A stretch of 64,000 nucleotides of DNA from UBA7236 sp035439505 (GTDB lineage: Bacteria; Bacteroidota; Bacteroidia; Chitinophagales; BACL12), in NCBI GenBank assembly GCA_035439505.1, contig DAORKJ010000004.1, positions 21,547 to 85,546 on the forward strand, read 5' to 3'. This document shows, in pieces, positions 43,606 through 52,915 of the stretch. A program made the position numbers and the translations under genes. Under the pieces are notes generated by a model, which saw only the letters and a list, made by a program, of their open reading frames with translations, was not told where the DNA came from and did no database searches. Every line of letters starts with the position of its first letter. Positions within the stretch are counted from its first letter, which is position 1.

Positions 43606-44310
43606 TTAATAAACCGGCGGCGCCCGCAATGAAGTGTATATACGATGATTTATCGTAATTGGATGTTGGAATTGTTTGCTCAATTGCTGAACAATTGATG
43701 CAATTATACTGCGTACGGCATTGCGTAATCGAAAACTAATTTGGTTAGCAGCCAAAACTGAACTGAGCTGTTTGCCAAAATCAATATCCTCTTTTACATC
43801 AGATAAAATAAAAGTAATGGCCTGATCAGATAAATATACCTGCATCATATCCTGCACAATAGCTGTTTCCCACGGTAAAGCGGAAAAAGATAAGGCGTGG
43901 AATGCACTTTTATTTAAACCTATAAGGTATAACCCACCGTCGCTTGCGGGTCCTAAAACGGCCTGTTTTGAAGTTAGCTGGAAAGCAGCAGTTCGCAAAT
44001 CCTGTGCAGAAAGCGAAGGGCAATCGTTTCCGATGGCAATTACGTTTTCAAAACCCAGCTTAAATATTTGTTGGTAGGCATCACTCAATTTTTCGCCAAA
44101 GGTGTTGCCGTGCTGGTGAGCAGAATTGATTACAAAACAGGGTAATCCGGTACTTCTGGCGGTTTTTTCGGCGTGGCTAATCAAATGTCCTGCAATCAGA
44201 CTGTTTGAACGCAGGCTATGCACCGACGAAAAGTCTTTTACACGTGCCTCTTCCTGTTGAGAGCGCGTAAAAAGCAAAAGTGCGGTATTGATTTGTTGAC
44301 TAGTAGCCAT
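43606..44310 (-). CDS. Second DUF2064-family transferase, first gene of the arsenosugar operon
   Basis: This 234-residue protein is a divergent DUF2064 member. VIAIGNDCPSLSAQDLRTAA holds the metal site in the first half, and VLGPASDGGLYLIGLNKSAF is the family signature. The N-terminal P-loop-like turn of the family is changed to TRSQQEEARVKDFSS. Its C-terminus extends about 60 residues beyond that of the paralogue at 41442, with a basic RSIIASIVQQLSKQF helix. The duplication suggests that two sugar-transfer steps occur, or that one copy is regulatory. A near-consensus box (CATATTTG, 44329-44322) lies 12 bases upstream. It is probably the promoter-proximal gene of the operon. Confidence 0.75.
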   Translation of the reverse strand: MATSQQINTALLLFTRSQQEEARVKDFSSVHSLRSNSLIAGHLISHAEKTARSTGLPCFVINSAHQHGNTFGEKLSDAYQQIFKLGFENVIAIGNDCPSLSAQDLRTAAFQLTSKQAVLGPASDGGLYLIGLNKSAFHALSFSALPWETAIVQDMMQVYLSDQAITFILSDVKEDIDFGKQLSSVLAANQISFRLRNAVRSIIASIVQQLSKQFQHPITINHRIYTSLRAPPVY

Positions 44311-44404
44311 GTGTCTTTAACCAAATATGCCTGATTTGGTTCGGCTAAAATAGAAAACTATTCGTTAACCGGGAGATTTTAACAAATGTTTAAAGAAATC
44401 GGAC

Positions 44405-44749
44405 CTAGAGGCTCAGTTCCGGCTTGGCAAACTGACTAATTTTTTCCATCCTGATTGCCAAATGCGAGGTGTGATAAACACATTTTCCGTCCTTAATAAT
44501 CAAAATTTGTGGCGATTCATGATGCACATTAAATTGAGTAGCAATTTTATTGGATAATGGTCTGTTAGCCAGTAAGTCTAGATAGTGAAAATCAATATTA
44601 TCCGGAGTAACCTCGTCTTCAAGCATCATTTTAACGTGAAAACTTGTTCCACAGGTTGTACTATGCTTATATATGGCTTGTGGCTGCGTAAAAGATTTTT
44701 CTGTAAGTTTAAGTAGTTCCTGTTCCGTACTTAATTCAATCCAATTCAT
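44405..44749 (-). CDS. ytxJ: YtxJ-family bacilliredoxin-like protein
   Basis: This 114-residue protein has a thioredoxin fold of the bacillithiol-system YtxJ (BrxC) family. The active site is YKHSTTCGTSFHVK, with a single Cys at about residue 33 where the family has a TCxxS motif. The cis-Pro loop SPQILIIKDGKCVYHTSHLA closes the fold. These proteins remove bacillithiol from oxidised protein thiols. That implies this organism makes bacillithiol or a similar thiol; no bshA-C gene is seen in the window. It lies 94 bases before the DUF2064 gene and 46 bases after the alkylation repair gene, on the same strand. Confidence 0.8.
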   Translation of the reverse strand: MNWIELSTEQELLKLTEKSFTQPQAIYKHSTTCGTSFHVKMMLEDEVTPDNIDFHYLDLLANRPLSNKIATQFNVHHESPQILIIKDGKCVYHTSHLAIRMEKISQFAKPELSL

Positions 44750-44795
44750 GTTGTTAATTTAGTGTGTTAATGTTATCAAAATGGAAATAGTTCAA

Positions 44796-45356
44796 TTATT
44801 GGTGTTTTTTTAAACTTGCTTCGAGCCAAATAACTGCCTTTTTAATGTAATATTCTTTATCACCTTTATGCCTGTTTACCATTTCCTGAATGGTGGTATG
44901 ATAAACAGGATGTTTGCAAAAATCTTCCAATAATACCATCGACAATCTGCGTTGCCACATTATTGGTGAAGTAGATAATTCATTGGCAAGTGCAAAAATT
45001 GCTTTGCCGCGAATTTTATTAATTGCTTTTAAACTTTGCATTCCAAGCGTATCACACAATGCCCAATTGTCAATTTCACTGGAATATTTTTTCACCAATG
45101 CTATCGCCTTTTCAGGGTCTTTTTTAGCAACTTTATGCAAGGTTTTTGCAGCTAACATTCTTTCTTCATAGGCACCTGCTTCCCACAATTGTTCAATCAG
45201 CTCAAACCCTCCCTCCTTGGCTACTTTGGCGATTTCATTCAACACCGGCATACGCACACCATATATGCGTTTTGCGCCCGGAGCAACAGTCTTCATTTTT
45301 TCAGCAAAGTCAGCTTCAGCATTATCTTTTAATGTTTGTTGAATATCACTCAGCAT
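44796..45356 (-). CDS. DNA alkylation repair protein (HEAT-like, AlkD family)
   Basis: AlkD-type enzymes excise alkylated bases with a HEAT-repeat solenoid. The start at 45356 (MLSDIQQTLKDNAEADFAEK, 186 residues) overlaps the upstream aminotransferase gene by 11 bases. Helical repeats are visible: VRMPVLNEIAKVAKEGGFEL, LAAKTLHKVAKKDPEKAIAL, and IDNWALCDTLGMQSLKAIN, the last with the conserved W-D-C motif region. It is about 30-40 residues shorter than AlkD (about 230), so it may belong to a short subgroup. It may respond to methylating stress; methylarsenical metabolism nearby is a coincidence unless shown otherwise. Confidence 0.85.
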   Translation of the reverse strand: MLSDIQQTLKDNAEADFAEKMKTVAPGAKRIYGVRMPVLNEIAKVAKEGGFELIEQLWEAGAYEERMLAAKTLHKVAKKDPEKAIALVKKYSSEIDNWALCDTLGMQSLKAINKIRGKAIFALANELSTSPIMWQRRLSMVLLEDFCKHPVYHTTIQEMVNRHKGDKEYYIKKAVIWLEASLKKHQ

Positions 45357-46170
45357 AATTTTTACAATAATTTTCAAACCTATGCATAAGCGATAAGGTT
45401 AATGCACCAGGTTTCCCGTTTCCAATAAATTTATCTTCAATTTTTACAACAGGCATTATATTTCTAGTAGTGCTGGTAATAAATACTTCATCAGCTTCAA
45501 AAAGTGATTTTACAGAAATAGATTGTTCAATTACCATTTGATCTTGTTTCGCACATTGAATTACATGTTTTCGCGTTACACCCAATAACATATTTTCGTT
45601 CGGCGTATAAATAAGTCCGTTTTTTACAATAAAAAAATTACATCTTGCACATTCTCTCACTTCATCATTAAAATAGAATAATACATCTTCACTACCGTTA
45701 GCATGCATGCGCGGTAATAACCGGAAAGAACCTAAATAAAAAGTAGTTTTAAACGATGAAAATGGCTTGTCATATTCTTCTAAAATTAGTGATATTCCTT
45801 TCTCATACATCACATCAGCATACGGTTTCCAGCTGTCCTGATAAATAGTAATAATGGGTTGTAATTGTTGATTCACCATCCTTGCCGAGATGATAATTTT
45901 AAAATAGGCATCACTTAATCCATTTGCCTGTTGCAATTTCAAAACAACTTCACGAATAATATTAATGTCGGCTGGTGTAGCAAGTTGTAATACCGATTGC
46001 GAGTGATTTAATCGCTCCAGATGGTCATTTAAAAACGTAACTTTTCCGTTGCGCACCCGGCAATAGTCAAAAACACCAAACCCGCGTTCAAAACCCAGGT
46101 CGTCTAATCCAATACGAATTTCCGATTTGTGGAGATATTGGTTGTCGCGATAGGCTAGAGTTGATGGCAT
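45346..46170 (-). CDS. Class IV PLP-dependent aminotransferase
   Basis: This 274-residue protein of the branched-chain aminotransferase / D-amino acid aminotransferase / ADC lyase fold has DDLGFERGFGVFDYCRVRNG near the N-terminus. FKTTFYLGSFRLLPRMHANG carries the PLP lysine (the K of FKTTFY) and CARCNFFIVKNGLIYTP follows. ADEVFITSTTRNIMPVVKIE is the C-terminal signature. It could be a branched-chain or D-amino-acid transaminase or 4-amino-4-deoxychorismate lyase (pabC). The short length (about 275) and the missing extension point away from the classical IlvE of about 310. It is divergent from sucA. Confidence 0.85.
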   Translation of the reverse strand: MPSTLAYRDNQYLHKSEIRIGLDDLGFERGFGVFDYCRVRNGKVTFLNDHLERLNHSQSVLQLATPADINIIREVVLKLQQANGLSDAYFKIIISARMVNQQLQPIITIYQDSWKPYADVMYEKGISLILEEYDKPFSSFKTTFYLGSFRLLPRMHANGSEDVLFYFNDEVRECARCNFFIVKNGLIYTPNENMLLGVTRKHVIQCAKQDQMVIEQSISVKSLFEADEVFITSTTRNIMPVVKIEDKFIGNGKPGALTLSLMHRFENYCKNYAE

Positions 46171-46368
46171 AACACAAAAGTACTGGATTAAAACGATTTA
46201 CGGTATTCGCAAACCCTTTTGAGACTTGAGCTGGTTGAACGAACATAATAATTAAGCCGGAAGTAATTTTCACCATTATTTCCCTGTTTTCCCCTCAAAA
46301 ACCCCGATATTTGCCCTTCCAAACCAAAGTGTAAAATACTTTGTTAAACAGGCAAAGAATAGCAGCGC

Positions 46369-47753
46369 ATGGACAAGTTTTCTTATATCGCAAATGCAGA
46401 ACCGGCTTATATTGAGTCGCTTTATGATACCTACAAGGCCAATCCTCAGGCAATTGATACAGAATGGAAGAAATTTTTTGAGGGATTTGATTTCGCTCAA
46501 TCCAATTTTTCTACCAACGGGCATTCCGAAAATGTAGTGACTGATAATAAGCTTATAGATGAATTTAAGGCTTACAATCTGATTTTGGCCTATCGCGAAA
46601 AAGGGCACCTTATTGCTAAAACAAACCCACTAAAGGAAAGAAAAGACCGAAATGCACAACTGAAATTGTCGCAGCTCGGATTTTCCGAAGCCGATTTAGA
46701 TAAAAAATTCGGGGCCGGTATTGAAATTGGCAAACCCAACGCAACTTTAAAAGAAATAATAGCTCATTTGGAAGCGGCATATTGCCAAAGTTTGGGTTTT
46801 GAATACGATTATATTATTGACCCTGCTGAAAAATTATGGATGCAGGCAAAAATTGAAGGCGCTGGTAAATTGATTCAGTTTTCGCCGGAAAAGAAAAAAC
46901 GTATTCTCAAAAAACTAAATGAGACAGTTGTTTTTGAACAATTTTTAGATAAAAAATATATTGGTCAAAAACGTTTTTCTTTAGAAGGCGGCGAATCTAC
47001 CATCGCGGGTTTAGATGCAATTATCAATTTAGGTGCAGATTTGGGTGTTGAGGAATTTGTTTTTGGGATGGCACATCGCGGACGATTAAATGTATTGGCA
47101 AATATTTTAGGTAAAACATACGGACAAATTTTTAATGAATTTGAAGGCAATACACTTCCTGATACCACGATGGGAGATGGTGATGTAAAATATCATTTAG
47201 GATATTCTTCTCAGGTGCAAACTTCAGGGGATAAAATGGTGCACCTCAAATTAACGCCTAATCCTTCCCATTTGGAAGCAGTAAATCCGGTAATGCAGGG
47301 TTTTGTGCGCGCAAAAACTGATGTAATGTATGCAGAAGATTGGGATAAAATTTTACCGGTAACCATTCATGGTGATGCTGCAGTTGCCGGGCAAGGTGTG
47401 GTGTATGAAGTGCTGCAAATGAGCAATCTGAAAGGATATCGTGTGGGTGGAACCATTCATTTTGTTATTAATAATCAAATTGGATTTACTACTGATTTTG
47501 ATGATGCCCGAACCAGTAATTATTGCACAAGTTATGCAGCAACTGTTCAAGCGCCTGTTATACATGTTAATGGAGATGATGCCGAAGCAGTTGTGTTTGC
47601 CAGTGAACTAGCAGTAGCATATAGACAGGAATTTAATAAAGATATTTTTGTCGATATGGTTTGTTATCGCAAACACGGTCACAACGAAGGCGATGATCCT
47701 AAGTATACGCAACCTACCTTATACAAGTTAATTGAAAACAAAAAAAATCCGCG
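46369..47753 (+). CDS. sucA: 2-oxoglutarate dehydrogenase E1, N-terminal part (to assembly gap)
   Basis: E1 of the 2-oxoglutarate dehydrogenase complex decarboxylates 2-oxoglutarate with thiamine diphosphate. This piece covers residues 1-461. The start MDKFSYIANAEPAYIESLYD matches the SucA N-terminus. FVFGMAHRGRLNVLANILGK (about residue 230) is the classic E1 signature, followed by SQVQTSGDKMVHLKLTPNPS, and HGDAAVAGQGVVYEVLQMSN with INNQIGFTTDF binds ThDP. It stops at KHGHNEGDDPKYTQPTLYKL in the gap. The 3' part resumes at 47856 in a different reading frame relative to the 100-N spacing, as expected of an arbitrary gap length. About 80-100 residues are missing. Confidence 0.95.
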
Positions 47754-47853
47754 NNNNNNNNNNNNNNNNNNNNNNNNNNNNNNNNNNNNNNNNNNNNNNN
47801 NNNNNNNNNNNNNNNNNNNNNNNNNNNNNNNNNNNNNNNNNNNNNNNNNNNNN
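47754..47853. other. Assembly gap of 100 N inside sucA
   Basis: A placeholder of 100 N. The two sides of sucA are not in frame across it and the usual SucA length (about 915-930) exceeds the two pieces (461 + 363 = 824), so the true missing sequence is probably about 250-300 bases. Confidence 0.99.
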
Positions 47854-47855
47854 TG

Positions 47856-48944
47856 TTTAAAGTGCCGGAAGGATTTGTGAAGTTGAAAAAAATTGAAAAG
47901 TTATTTGAATCTAATAAAAAATTAATTGCTGAAAATAAAGTTGACTGGGCATTAGCTGAATTAATGGCTTATGGTTCAATTTTGTTGGATGGAAAAGATG
48001 TACGCATGAGTGGTCAGGATGTTCGCAGAGGAACATTTAGTCATCGCCATGCTGTATTGCGTGAAGAAAATACCAACGAAGAATATATTCGCTTAAATTA
48101 TCTTGCAGAAAATCAAGGTAAATTCAGGATTTATAATTCATTACTGAGCGAATTTGGTGTTTTAGGATTTGAATTCGGATATAGTTTAGCTTCACCCGAC
48201 CACCTTGTAATTTGGGAAGCACAATTTGGTGATTTTAATAATGGCGCACAAACAATTATTGACCAGTTTATTGCTGCAAGTGTAAGTAAATGGCAGCGGA
48301 TGAGTGGATTAGTAATGTTACTTCCACATGGTTATGAAGGTCAGGGCCCTGAACACTCAAGTGCAAGGCTGGAGCGCTTTTTACAGTTATGTGCTGAAGG
48401 TAATATGATTGTAACGAATATTACAACACCAGCAAATTTCTTTCATGTGATGCGCCGTCAGCTCGCATTCGATTTCAGAAGACCATTGGTTAATATGAGC
48501 CCGAAAAGTTTATTGCGTCATCCATTGGTACAATCAAATATTCAGGAATTATCGGAAGGTAAATTTCATGAATTAATTGGCGATGATTATGCTGAGCCAG
48601 CGGAAGTAAAACGCGTTATTTTATGCAGCGGTAAAGTATATTTCGATTTGTTGGATTATCAGCAAAAAAATGAACGGACCGACACTGCTATTTTGCGTTT
48701 GGAACAATTGTATCCATTTCCAATGACGCAATTAAACGCACAATTGAAAAAATATAATCACGCTGAGTTAATGTGGGTTCAGGAAGAACCGCGTAATATG
48801 GGTGCTTGGTATTATATCTGGAATTTATTAGGAACTAAGATAAATAAGAAAGTGAGCAGAAAATCCAGTGCGTCACCTGCAACAGGCTTTGCAAAAATTC
48901 ATGCCAAAGAACAAAACGACATCGTAGTAGAGGCATTCAAATAA
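47856..48944 (+). CDS. sucA: 2-oxoglutarate dehydrogenase E1, C-terminal part
   Basis: The remaining 362 residues after the gap, starting FKVPEGFVKLKKIEKLF. LDGKDVRMSGQDVRRGTFSH is the pyrimidine-domain signature with the HRHAVLREE stretch. AEFGVLGFEFGYS-type sequence (LLSEFGVLGFEFGYSLASPD) and LPHGYEGQGPEHSSARLER follow, then the C-terminal transketolase-like domain with MWVQEEPRNMGAWYYI. The stop at 48944 is 23 bases before a glycosyltransferase gene. sucB, the partner, follows at 50556, so the pair is interrupted by that gene. Confidence 0.95.
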   Translation, partial: FKVPEGFVKLKKIEKLFESNKKLIAENKVDWALAELMAYGSILLDGKDVRMSGQDVRRGTFSHRHAVLREENTNEEYIRLNYLAENQGKFRIYNSLLSEFGVLGFEFGYSLASPDHLVIWEAQFGDFNNGAQTIIDQFIAASVSKWQRMSGLVMLLPHGYEGQGPEHSSARLERFLQLCAEGNMIVTNITTPANFFHVMRRQLAFDFRRPLVNMSPKSLLRHPLVQSNIQELSEGKFHELIGDDYAEPAEVKRVILCSGKVYFDLLDYQQKNERTDTAILRLEQLYPFPMTQLNAQLKKYNHAELMWVQEEPRNMGAWYYIWNLLGTKINKKVSRKSSASPATGFAKIHAKEQNDIVVEAFK

Positions 48945-48967
48945 TATTTTTTAGGAAATTTAAAGCC

Positions 48968-50497
48968 ATGTCAAAACAAATTTCCGAAAATATTTCAATT
49001 ACTAAAACAAGGTATGTTAATGGCATACTATTGATTATTTGTTTAGCAGGATTGTGGTTGCGGTTGATACCTGTTCACCACTCACTTTGGTTCGACGAAT
49101 TAGCTACATCATGGGTTGTTAGTGATGGAATTAACCAGGTTTGGGAAAGAAGTTTATTCAATAATGTCAGCCCATTTTATTTTTATATAGAATACATTTC
49201 AGTTCAACTGTTTGGATTTAATGAATTTGGTTTGCGATTGCCATCTTTAATCGCCGGCATGATTATGATATTATTGGTATTTAAGATAATTCAATTGCTT
49301 ACACAGTCGAATATCAGTGCATTAATAGCTGCTTTATTAGTTGCTTTGGATGCTAAAATGATTTATTATTCGATAGAAGTGCGTTCTTATGCAATTGCAA
49401 CTTTGTTAGTTTTAATAATGGTGTTTTACTTTATTAAAACATATCACCAAAATTATAATGTTAAACAGGTTGTTGTTTTTGGACTTTTAATAGGATGTTT
49501 AATCTGGGTACATTATCTTGCTGCCATTTTTGCTATTTGTTTTTTTGCTGTAATTTGTTTTAAAATATTTAAGCAAAATGGATTTAATAAATATGCATTT
49601 TTATTGGCAGGCGCGCTTGCAATAGTTCCTGTTTTAATGACATTGCCTGTAATTGAGCAATTCATGTACGTGAATAATAATAAGGAATTGTTTGGCAGCT
49701 ATATTCAACCACCTGGGCTTGATGATATTTTTACAACCATCCCGCATTTAAAATATTATTTACTTTTACCATTAAGCTTGTTTGTTTTAACTTGGGTTGT
49801 TAATAGCATTAGAAAACAAAATATAGCTCCCAATAAATTACCACAAGTGTTGCTTGTAATGTTTACCTTATTGCCAATAGGCATTACTTTTTTACTTGCT
49901 TTCTCAGGTACATTACAAATATTTATAACACGATATATTGCATGGTTTTTGCCCTTAATTATTTTATTGTCCGTTTATTTTGTTGCGGCTGTTCCAAATC
50001 GATATTTGCAAGTGCTAAGTTTAGGTTTGTTGCTTTTATTCTCTCAAGTATATTTTTCAGATGCCATTATTCCTAAATTGCTGAATACTGATTTTAAAAA
50101 GGAACTAACAATTTTACTTACACCGGAACAAAACACCAACGACTGGAAGGAGGTAGTGCAGTTAGTAAATGACACAGCTACTAATCCGGATAAAATTTAT
50201 GTAAAAGCAGGCTTAATTGAAGCGAAATCAATTGACTTTAACGCAACTATTGACCCGGTTTTGAAGGCCTATTTGTTATCACCGGTAAATAGTTTATACG
50301 CATTGAAGCCTGAATTGGCGGACAAAGCCACCCCTTTTTATGATGTTAAAAAAATAGCACCTCAGGAAGGCAATTATTGGGTAATTGGCAAGTTAATGGA
50401 TTGGGACGCAAGGTATATCGCAGCTAAAGGTCAGGTGTTTACGCTGCCTGATTGTAATATTCAAATTTATTTTGTGCCTGCTGTCAATACAAACTAA
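48968..50497 (+). CDS. GT39-like membrane glycosyltransferase located between sucA and sucB
   Basis: This 509-residue polytopic membrane protein has about 10-11 hydrophobic helices and a C-terminal periplasmic tail of about 150 residues. The motif HHSLWFDELATSWVVSDG in the first periplasmic loop contains the DE pair of GT-C glycosyltransferases (PMT_2/GT39 type), with EFGLRLPSLIAGMIM downstream. It probably transfers a sugar from a polyprenyl-phosphate carrier to an unknown acceptor. It starts 23 bases after sucA and ends 58 bases before sucB, so it is transcribed with the 2-oxoglutarate dehydrogenase genes. That position is odd for a glycosyltransferase and has no metabolic reason I can see. 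Confidence 0.8.
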   Translation: MSKQISENISITKTRYVNGILLIICLAGLWLRLIPVHHSLWFDELATSWVVSDGINQVWERSLFNNVSPFYFYIEYISVQLFGFNEFGLRLPSLIAGMIMILLVFKIIQLLTQSNISALIAALLVALDAKMIYYSIEVRSYAIATLLVLIMVFYFIKTYHQNYNVKQVVVFGLLIGCLIWVHYLAAIFAICFFAVICFKIFKQNGFNKYAFLLAGALAIVPVLMTLPVIEQFMYVNNNKELFGSYIQPPGLDDIFTTIPHLKYYLLLPLSLFVLTWVVNSIRKQNIAPNKLPQVLLVMFTLLPIGITFLLAFSGTLQIFITRYIAWFLPLIILLSVYFVAAVPNRYLQVLSLGLLLLFSQVYFSDAIIPKLLNTDFKKELTILLTPEQNTNDWKEVVQLVNDTATNPDKIYVKAGLIEAKSIDFNATIDPVLKAYLLSPVNSLYALKPELADKATPFYDVKKIAPQEGNYWVIGKLMDWDARYIAAKGQVFTLPDCNIQIYFVPAVNTN

Positions 50498-50555
50498 GTC
50501 ACGGTTGACTTACAGCGTGTTGCATTCACAAATATTATATGTTTAACTTTGTACT

Positions 50556-51794
50556 ATGATTATCGAATTAAAAGTGCCGACAATAGGCGAATCTATAAAC
50601 GAGGTAACTTTATCCAAGTGGTTGGTGAAAGATGGCGACGTAGTTGCACTGGATCAATCGTTATGCGAATTTGAAAGCGATAAAGCTACACTGGAATTCC
50701 CTGCTGAAAAGTCGGGAAAAATTACTTTAAAGGCAGAAGAAGGTGCTGAATTGAAAATCGGTGATATAATTGCCACACTTGATACTTCAGTATCCATTGA
50801 AGCCGCGCCTAAAAAAACTGAAGCTCCTGTTGTTGAAAAACAAGAAGTTAAAAAAGAAATAACTCCTGCAGTTACATCCGATTCTTCAGGTACATCTGAA
50901 AAACAAATAACTCCATTAGCAGAAAATATCGCAAAAGAAAATAATATCGATATTAATAAAATTACCGGAACTGGTGCAGGTGGACGAATTACTAAAGATG
51001 ATGTTTTGCAATTTTTGCAACAAGGTGTGGGAGGAAAAGAAATTGTTGCTGCTTTAAAACGCGGTTCAAGAAATCAGCGCGAAGAAAAAGTATCGAAACT
51101 GCGCAAAACAATTGCCAAACGTTTAGTTGGTGTTAAAAACGAAACTGCTATGCTCACTACTTTTAATGAAGTAGATATGAGTGCAATTATGGCTATTCGC
51201 GAAAAATATAAAGTGGCATTTGAGAAAAAGCATGGTGTAGGATTGGGCTTTATGAGCTTTTTTGTTAAAGCGTGTTGTAATGCATTGCAGCAGTTTCCGG
51301 CAGTGAATGCGTATTTTAATGAAGATGTAGTTATCTATAACGATTATTGTGATATTTCAATTGCCGTTTCTACACCAAAAGGTCTTGTAGTACCTGTTTT
51401 ACGTAATGCTGAAAGTATGAGCATGGCTGGTGTAGAAGCCAAAATTAAAGAACTTGCTGTTAAAGGGAGAGATGGCACCTTATCGTTGGAAGAAATGCAA
51501 GGTGGTACTTTTACCATTACTAATGGTGGTGTATTTGGTTCGTTAATGAGCACTCCAATAATTAACGCACCTCAAAGTGCAATTTTAGGTATGCATAAAA
51601 TTCAGGACCGGCCAATTGCTTTGAACGGACAAGTTGTAATTCGCCCAATGATGTATTTAGCATTAAGTTACGACCACCGTATAATTGATGGGAAAGAATC
51701 GGTAAGTTTTCTGGTGCGAGTGAAAGAACAATTAGAAAAACCGGAACAATTATTATTTGGCTTAGATGTAACTGAATTGTTATTGGAATTATAA
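50556..51794 (+). CDS. sucB: 2-oxoglutarate dehydrogenase E2 (dihydrolipoyl succinyltransferase)
   Basis: E2 moves the succinyl group from E1 to CoA. The 412-residue protein has one N-terminal lipoyl domain with the lipoylated Lys43 in FESDKATLEFPA. A Pro/Ala/Lys-rich linker follows. The peripheral-subunit-binding domain is ITPLAENIAKENNIDINKIT then GTGAGGRITKDDVLQ. The catalytic domain has LRKTIAKRLVGVKNETAMLT at its start and ends with LSYDHRIIDGKESVSFL, whose HxxxDG motif is the active site. Length and order are typical of SucB/OdhB. It lies downstream of sucA with a glycosyltransferase gene between. Confidence 0.96.
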   Translation: MIIELKVPTIGESINEVTLSKWLVKDGDVVALDQSLCEFESDKATLEFPAEKSGKITLKAEEGAELKIGDIIATLDTSVSIEAAPKKTEAPVVEKQEVKKEITPAVTSDSSGTSEKQITPLAENIAKENNIDINKITGTGAGGRITKDDVLQFLQQGVGGKEIVAALKRGSRNQREEKVSKLRKTIAKRLVGVKNETAMLTTFNEVDMSAIMAIREKYKVAFEKKHGVGLGFMSFFVKACCNALQQFPAVNAYFNEDVVIYNDYCDISIAVSTPKGLVVPVLRNAESMSMAGVEAKIKELAVKGRDGTLSLEEMQGGTFTITNGGVFGSLMSTPIINAPQSAILGMHKIQDRPIALNGQVVIRPMMYLALSYDHRIIDGKESVSFLVRVKEQLEKPEQLLFGLDVTELLLEL

Positions 51795-51867
51795 TTCAAC
51801 ATGAATTTAAGGTGCGGCACTAGTTTGTTTATTGATTTAATTTATTTTTAATCTGTTAATTTATTTT

Positions 51868-52905
51868 ATGAAGTTGCAATCATTATTTCTCTTGTTTATC
51901 TTTTTTAATTTATCATGTAGCGCTCAATCTGATAATTCAGTTGCGTCTACAGGATACGGAGTAATGTTTTACAACCTCGAAAATTTGTATGATACCATCA
52001 ACGATCCGGCAAAAGACGATGAAGTATTTCTACCAAATGCAGACAGACTCTGGGATGCGAGCAAATACGCAGCGAAATTGGAAAATTTATCGAAAGTAAT
52101 TGCAACTGGCGCCGATATGCTTCCTACCCTGGTTGGACTTTGTGAAGTTGAAAATGAAATGGTGGTTAAAGATTTAGTGAACACCAATAATCTAAAACCA
52201 GGCAATTATGATTATGTGCATTATGATTCACCAGACGAACGTGGAATAGATGTTGCATTGTTATATAATAAAAATGATTTTAAAGTTAAATCATCGAAGG
52301 CGATTTCAGTAACATTACCAGGCGAAGAACTTGATTTTACCAGAGATATTCTCATGGTAAATGGCGAAATATCCATCAATGGTAAAAAAGAACAATTATT
52401 TGTTTTCGTCAACCATTGGCCGAGTCGCTCAGAAGGCGAAGAAGTAAGTGCACCAAAACGTGCAGCAGCTGCTACCAAATTAAAAAGGGTGGTTGATTCG
52501 TTAAATGCAAAATTGGATAATCCAAATATTATTATCATGGGCGACTTTAATGATACACCACTTGATATCAGTATTCAAAAAATATTAAATGCCCAGGCAA
52601 CAGCTGATACATATGCAGATGAAACCCTTGTAGATTTAATGACAAAATTGCAAACCACCGGACAGGGTTCTTACAATTATAAAGGCAACTGGCAGGCTTT
52701 GGACCAAATAATTGTATCATCAGGTTTATTGGATGGTAAATCATTGGAAGTTAGTCCTGAAACTGCTTTATTTGTAAAAAAAGACTGGATGTTATACCAT
52801 AACGATAAATATGGTGATTCTCCTGATAGAACTTTCGCCGGTAATAAATATATTGGCGGATACTCAGATCATCTTCCGGTATTTGTTGGATTGAATATTA
52901 AATAA
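51868..52905 (+). CDS. Secreted endonuclease/exonuclease/phosphatase family protein
   Basis: This 345-residue protein has a signal peptide (MKLQSLFLLFIFFNLSCSAQ) and a possible lipobox ending LSCSA; it is secreted or a lipoprotein. The EEP fold is clear: GVMFYNLENLYDTINDPAKD with the metal-binding Asn-Glu, GLCEVENE (the conserved Glu), VHYDSPDERGIDVALLYNKN, FVNHWPSRSEGEE, the IIMGDFNDTP active-site motif and GGYSDHLPVFV at the C-terminus. Substrate could be DNA, RNA, or a phosphoester; homologues in Bacteroidota are often annotated as nucleases or phosphatases. It is convergent with the mevalonate block; only 10 bases separate the stops. Confidence 0.9.
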   Translation: MKLQSLFLLFIFFNLSCSAQSDNSVASTGYGVMFYNLENLYDTINDPAKDDEVFLPNADRLWDASKYAAKLENLSKVIATGADMLPTLVGLCEVENEMVVKDLVNTNNLKPGNYDYVHYDSPDERGIDVALLYNKNDFKVKSSKAISVTLPGEELDFTRDILMVNGEISINGKKEQLFVFVNHWPSRSEGEEVSAPKRAAAATKLKRVVDSLNAKLDNPNIIIMGDFNDTPLDISIQKILNAQATADTYADETLVDLMTKLQTTGQGSYNYKGNWQALDQIIVSSGLLDGKSLEVSPETALFVKKDWMLYHNDKYGDSPDRTFAGNKYIGGYSDHLPVFVGLNIK

Positions 52906-52915
52906 GTGTTATTGT

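Noticed and set aside
46276..46608. 110-codon minus-strand frame over the sucA start
   Set aside because: It overlaps the sucA 5' coding region antisense and has no family; sucA coding is clear.
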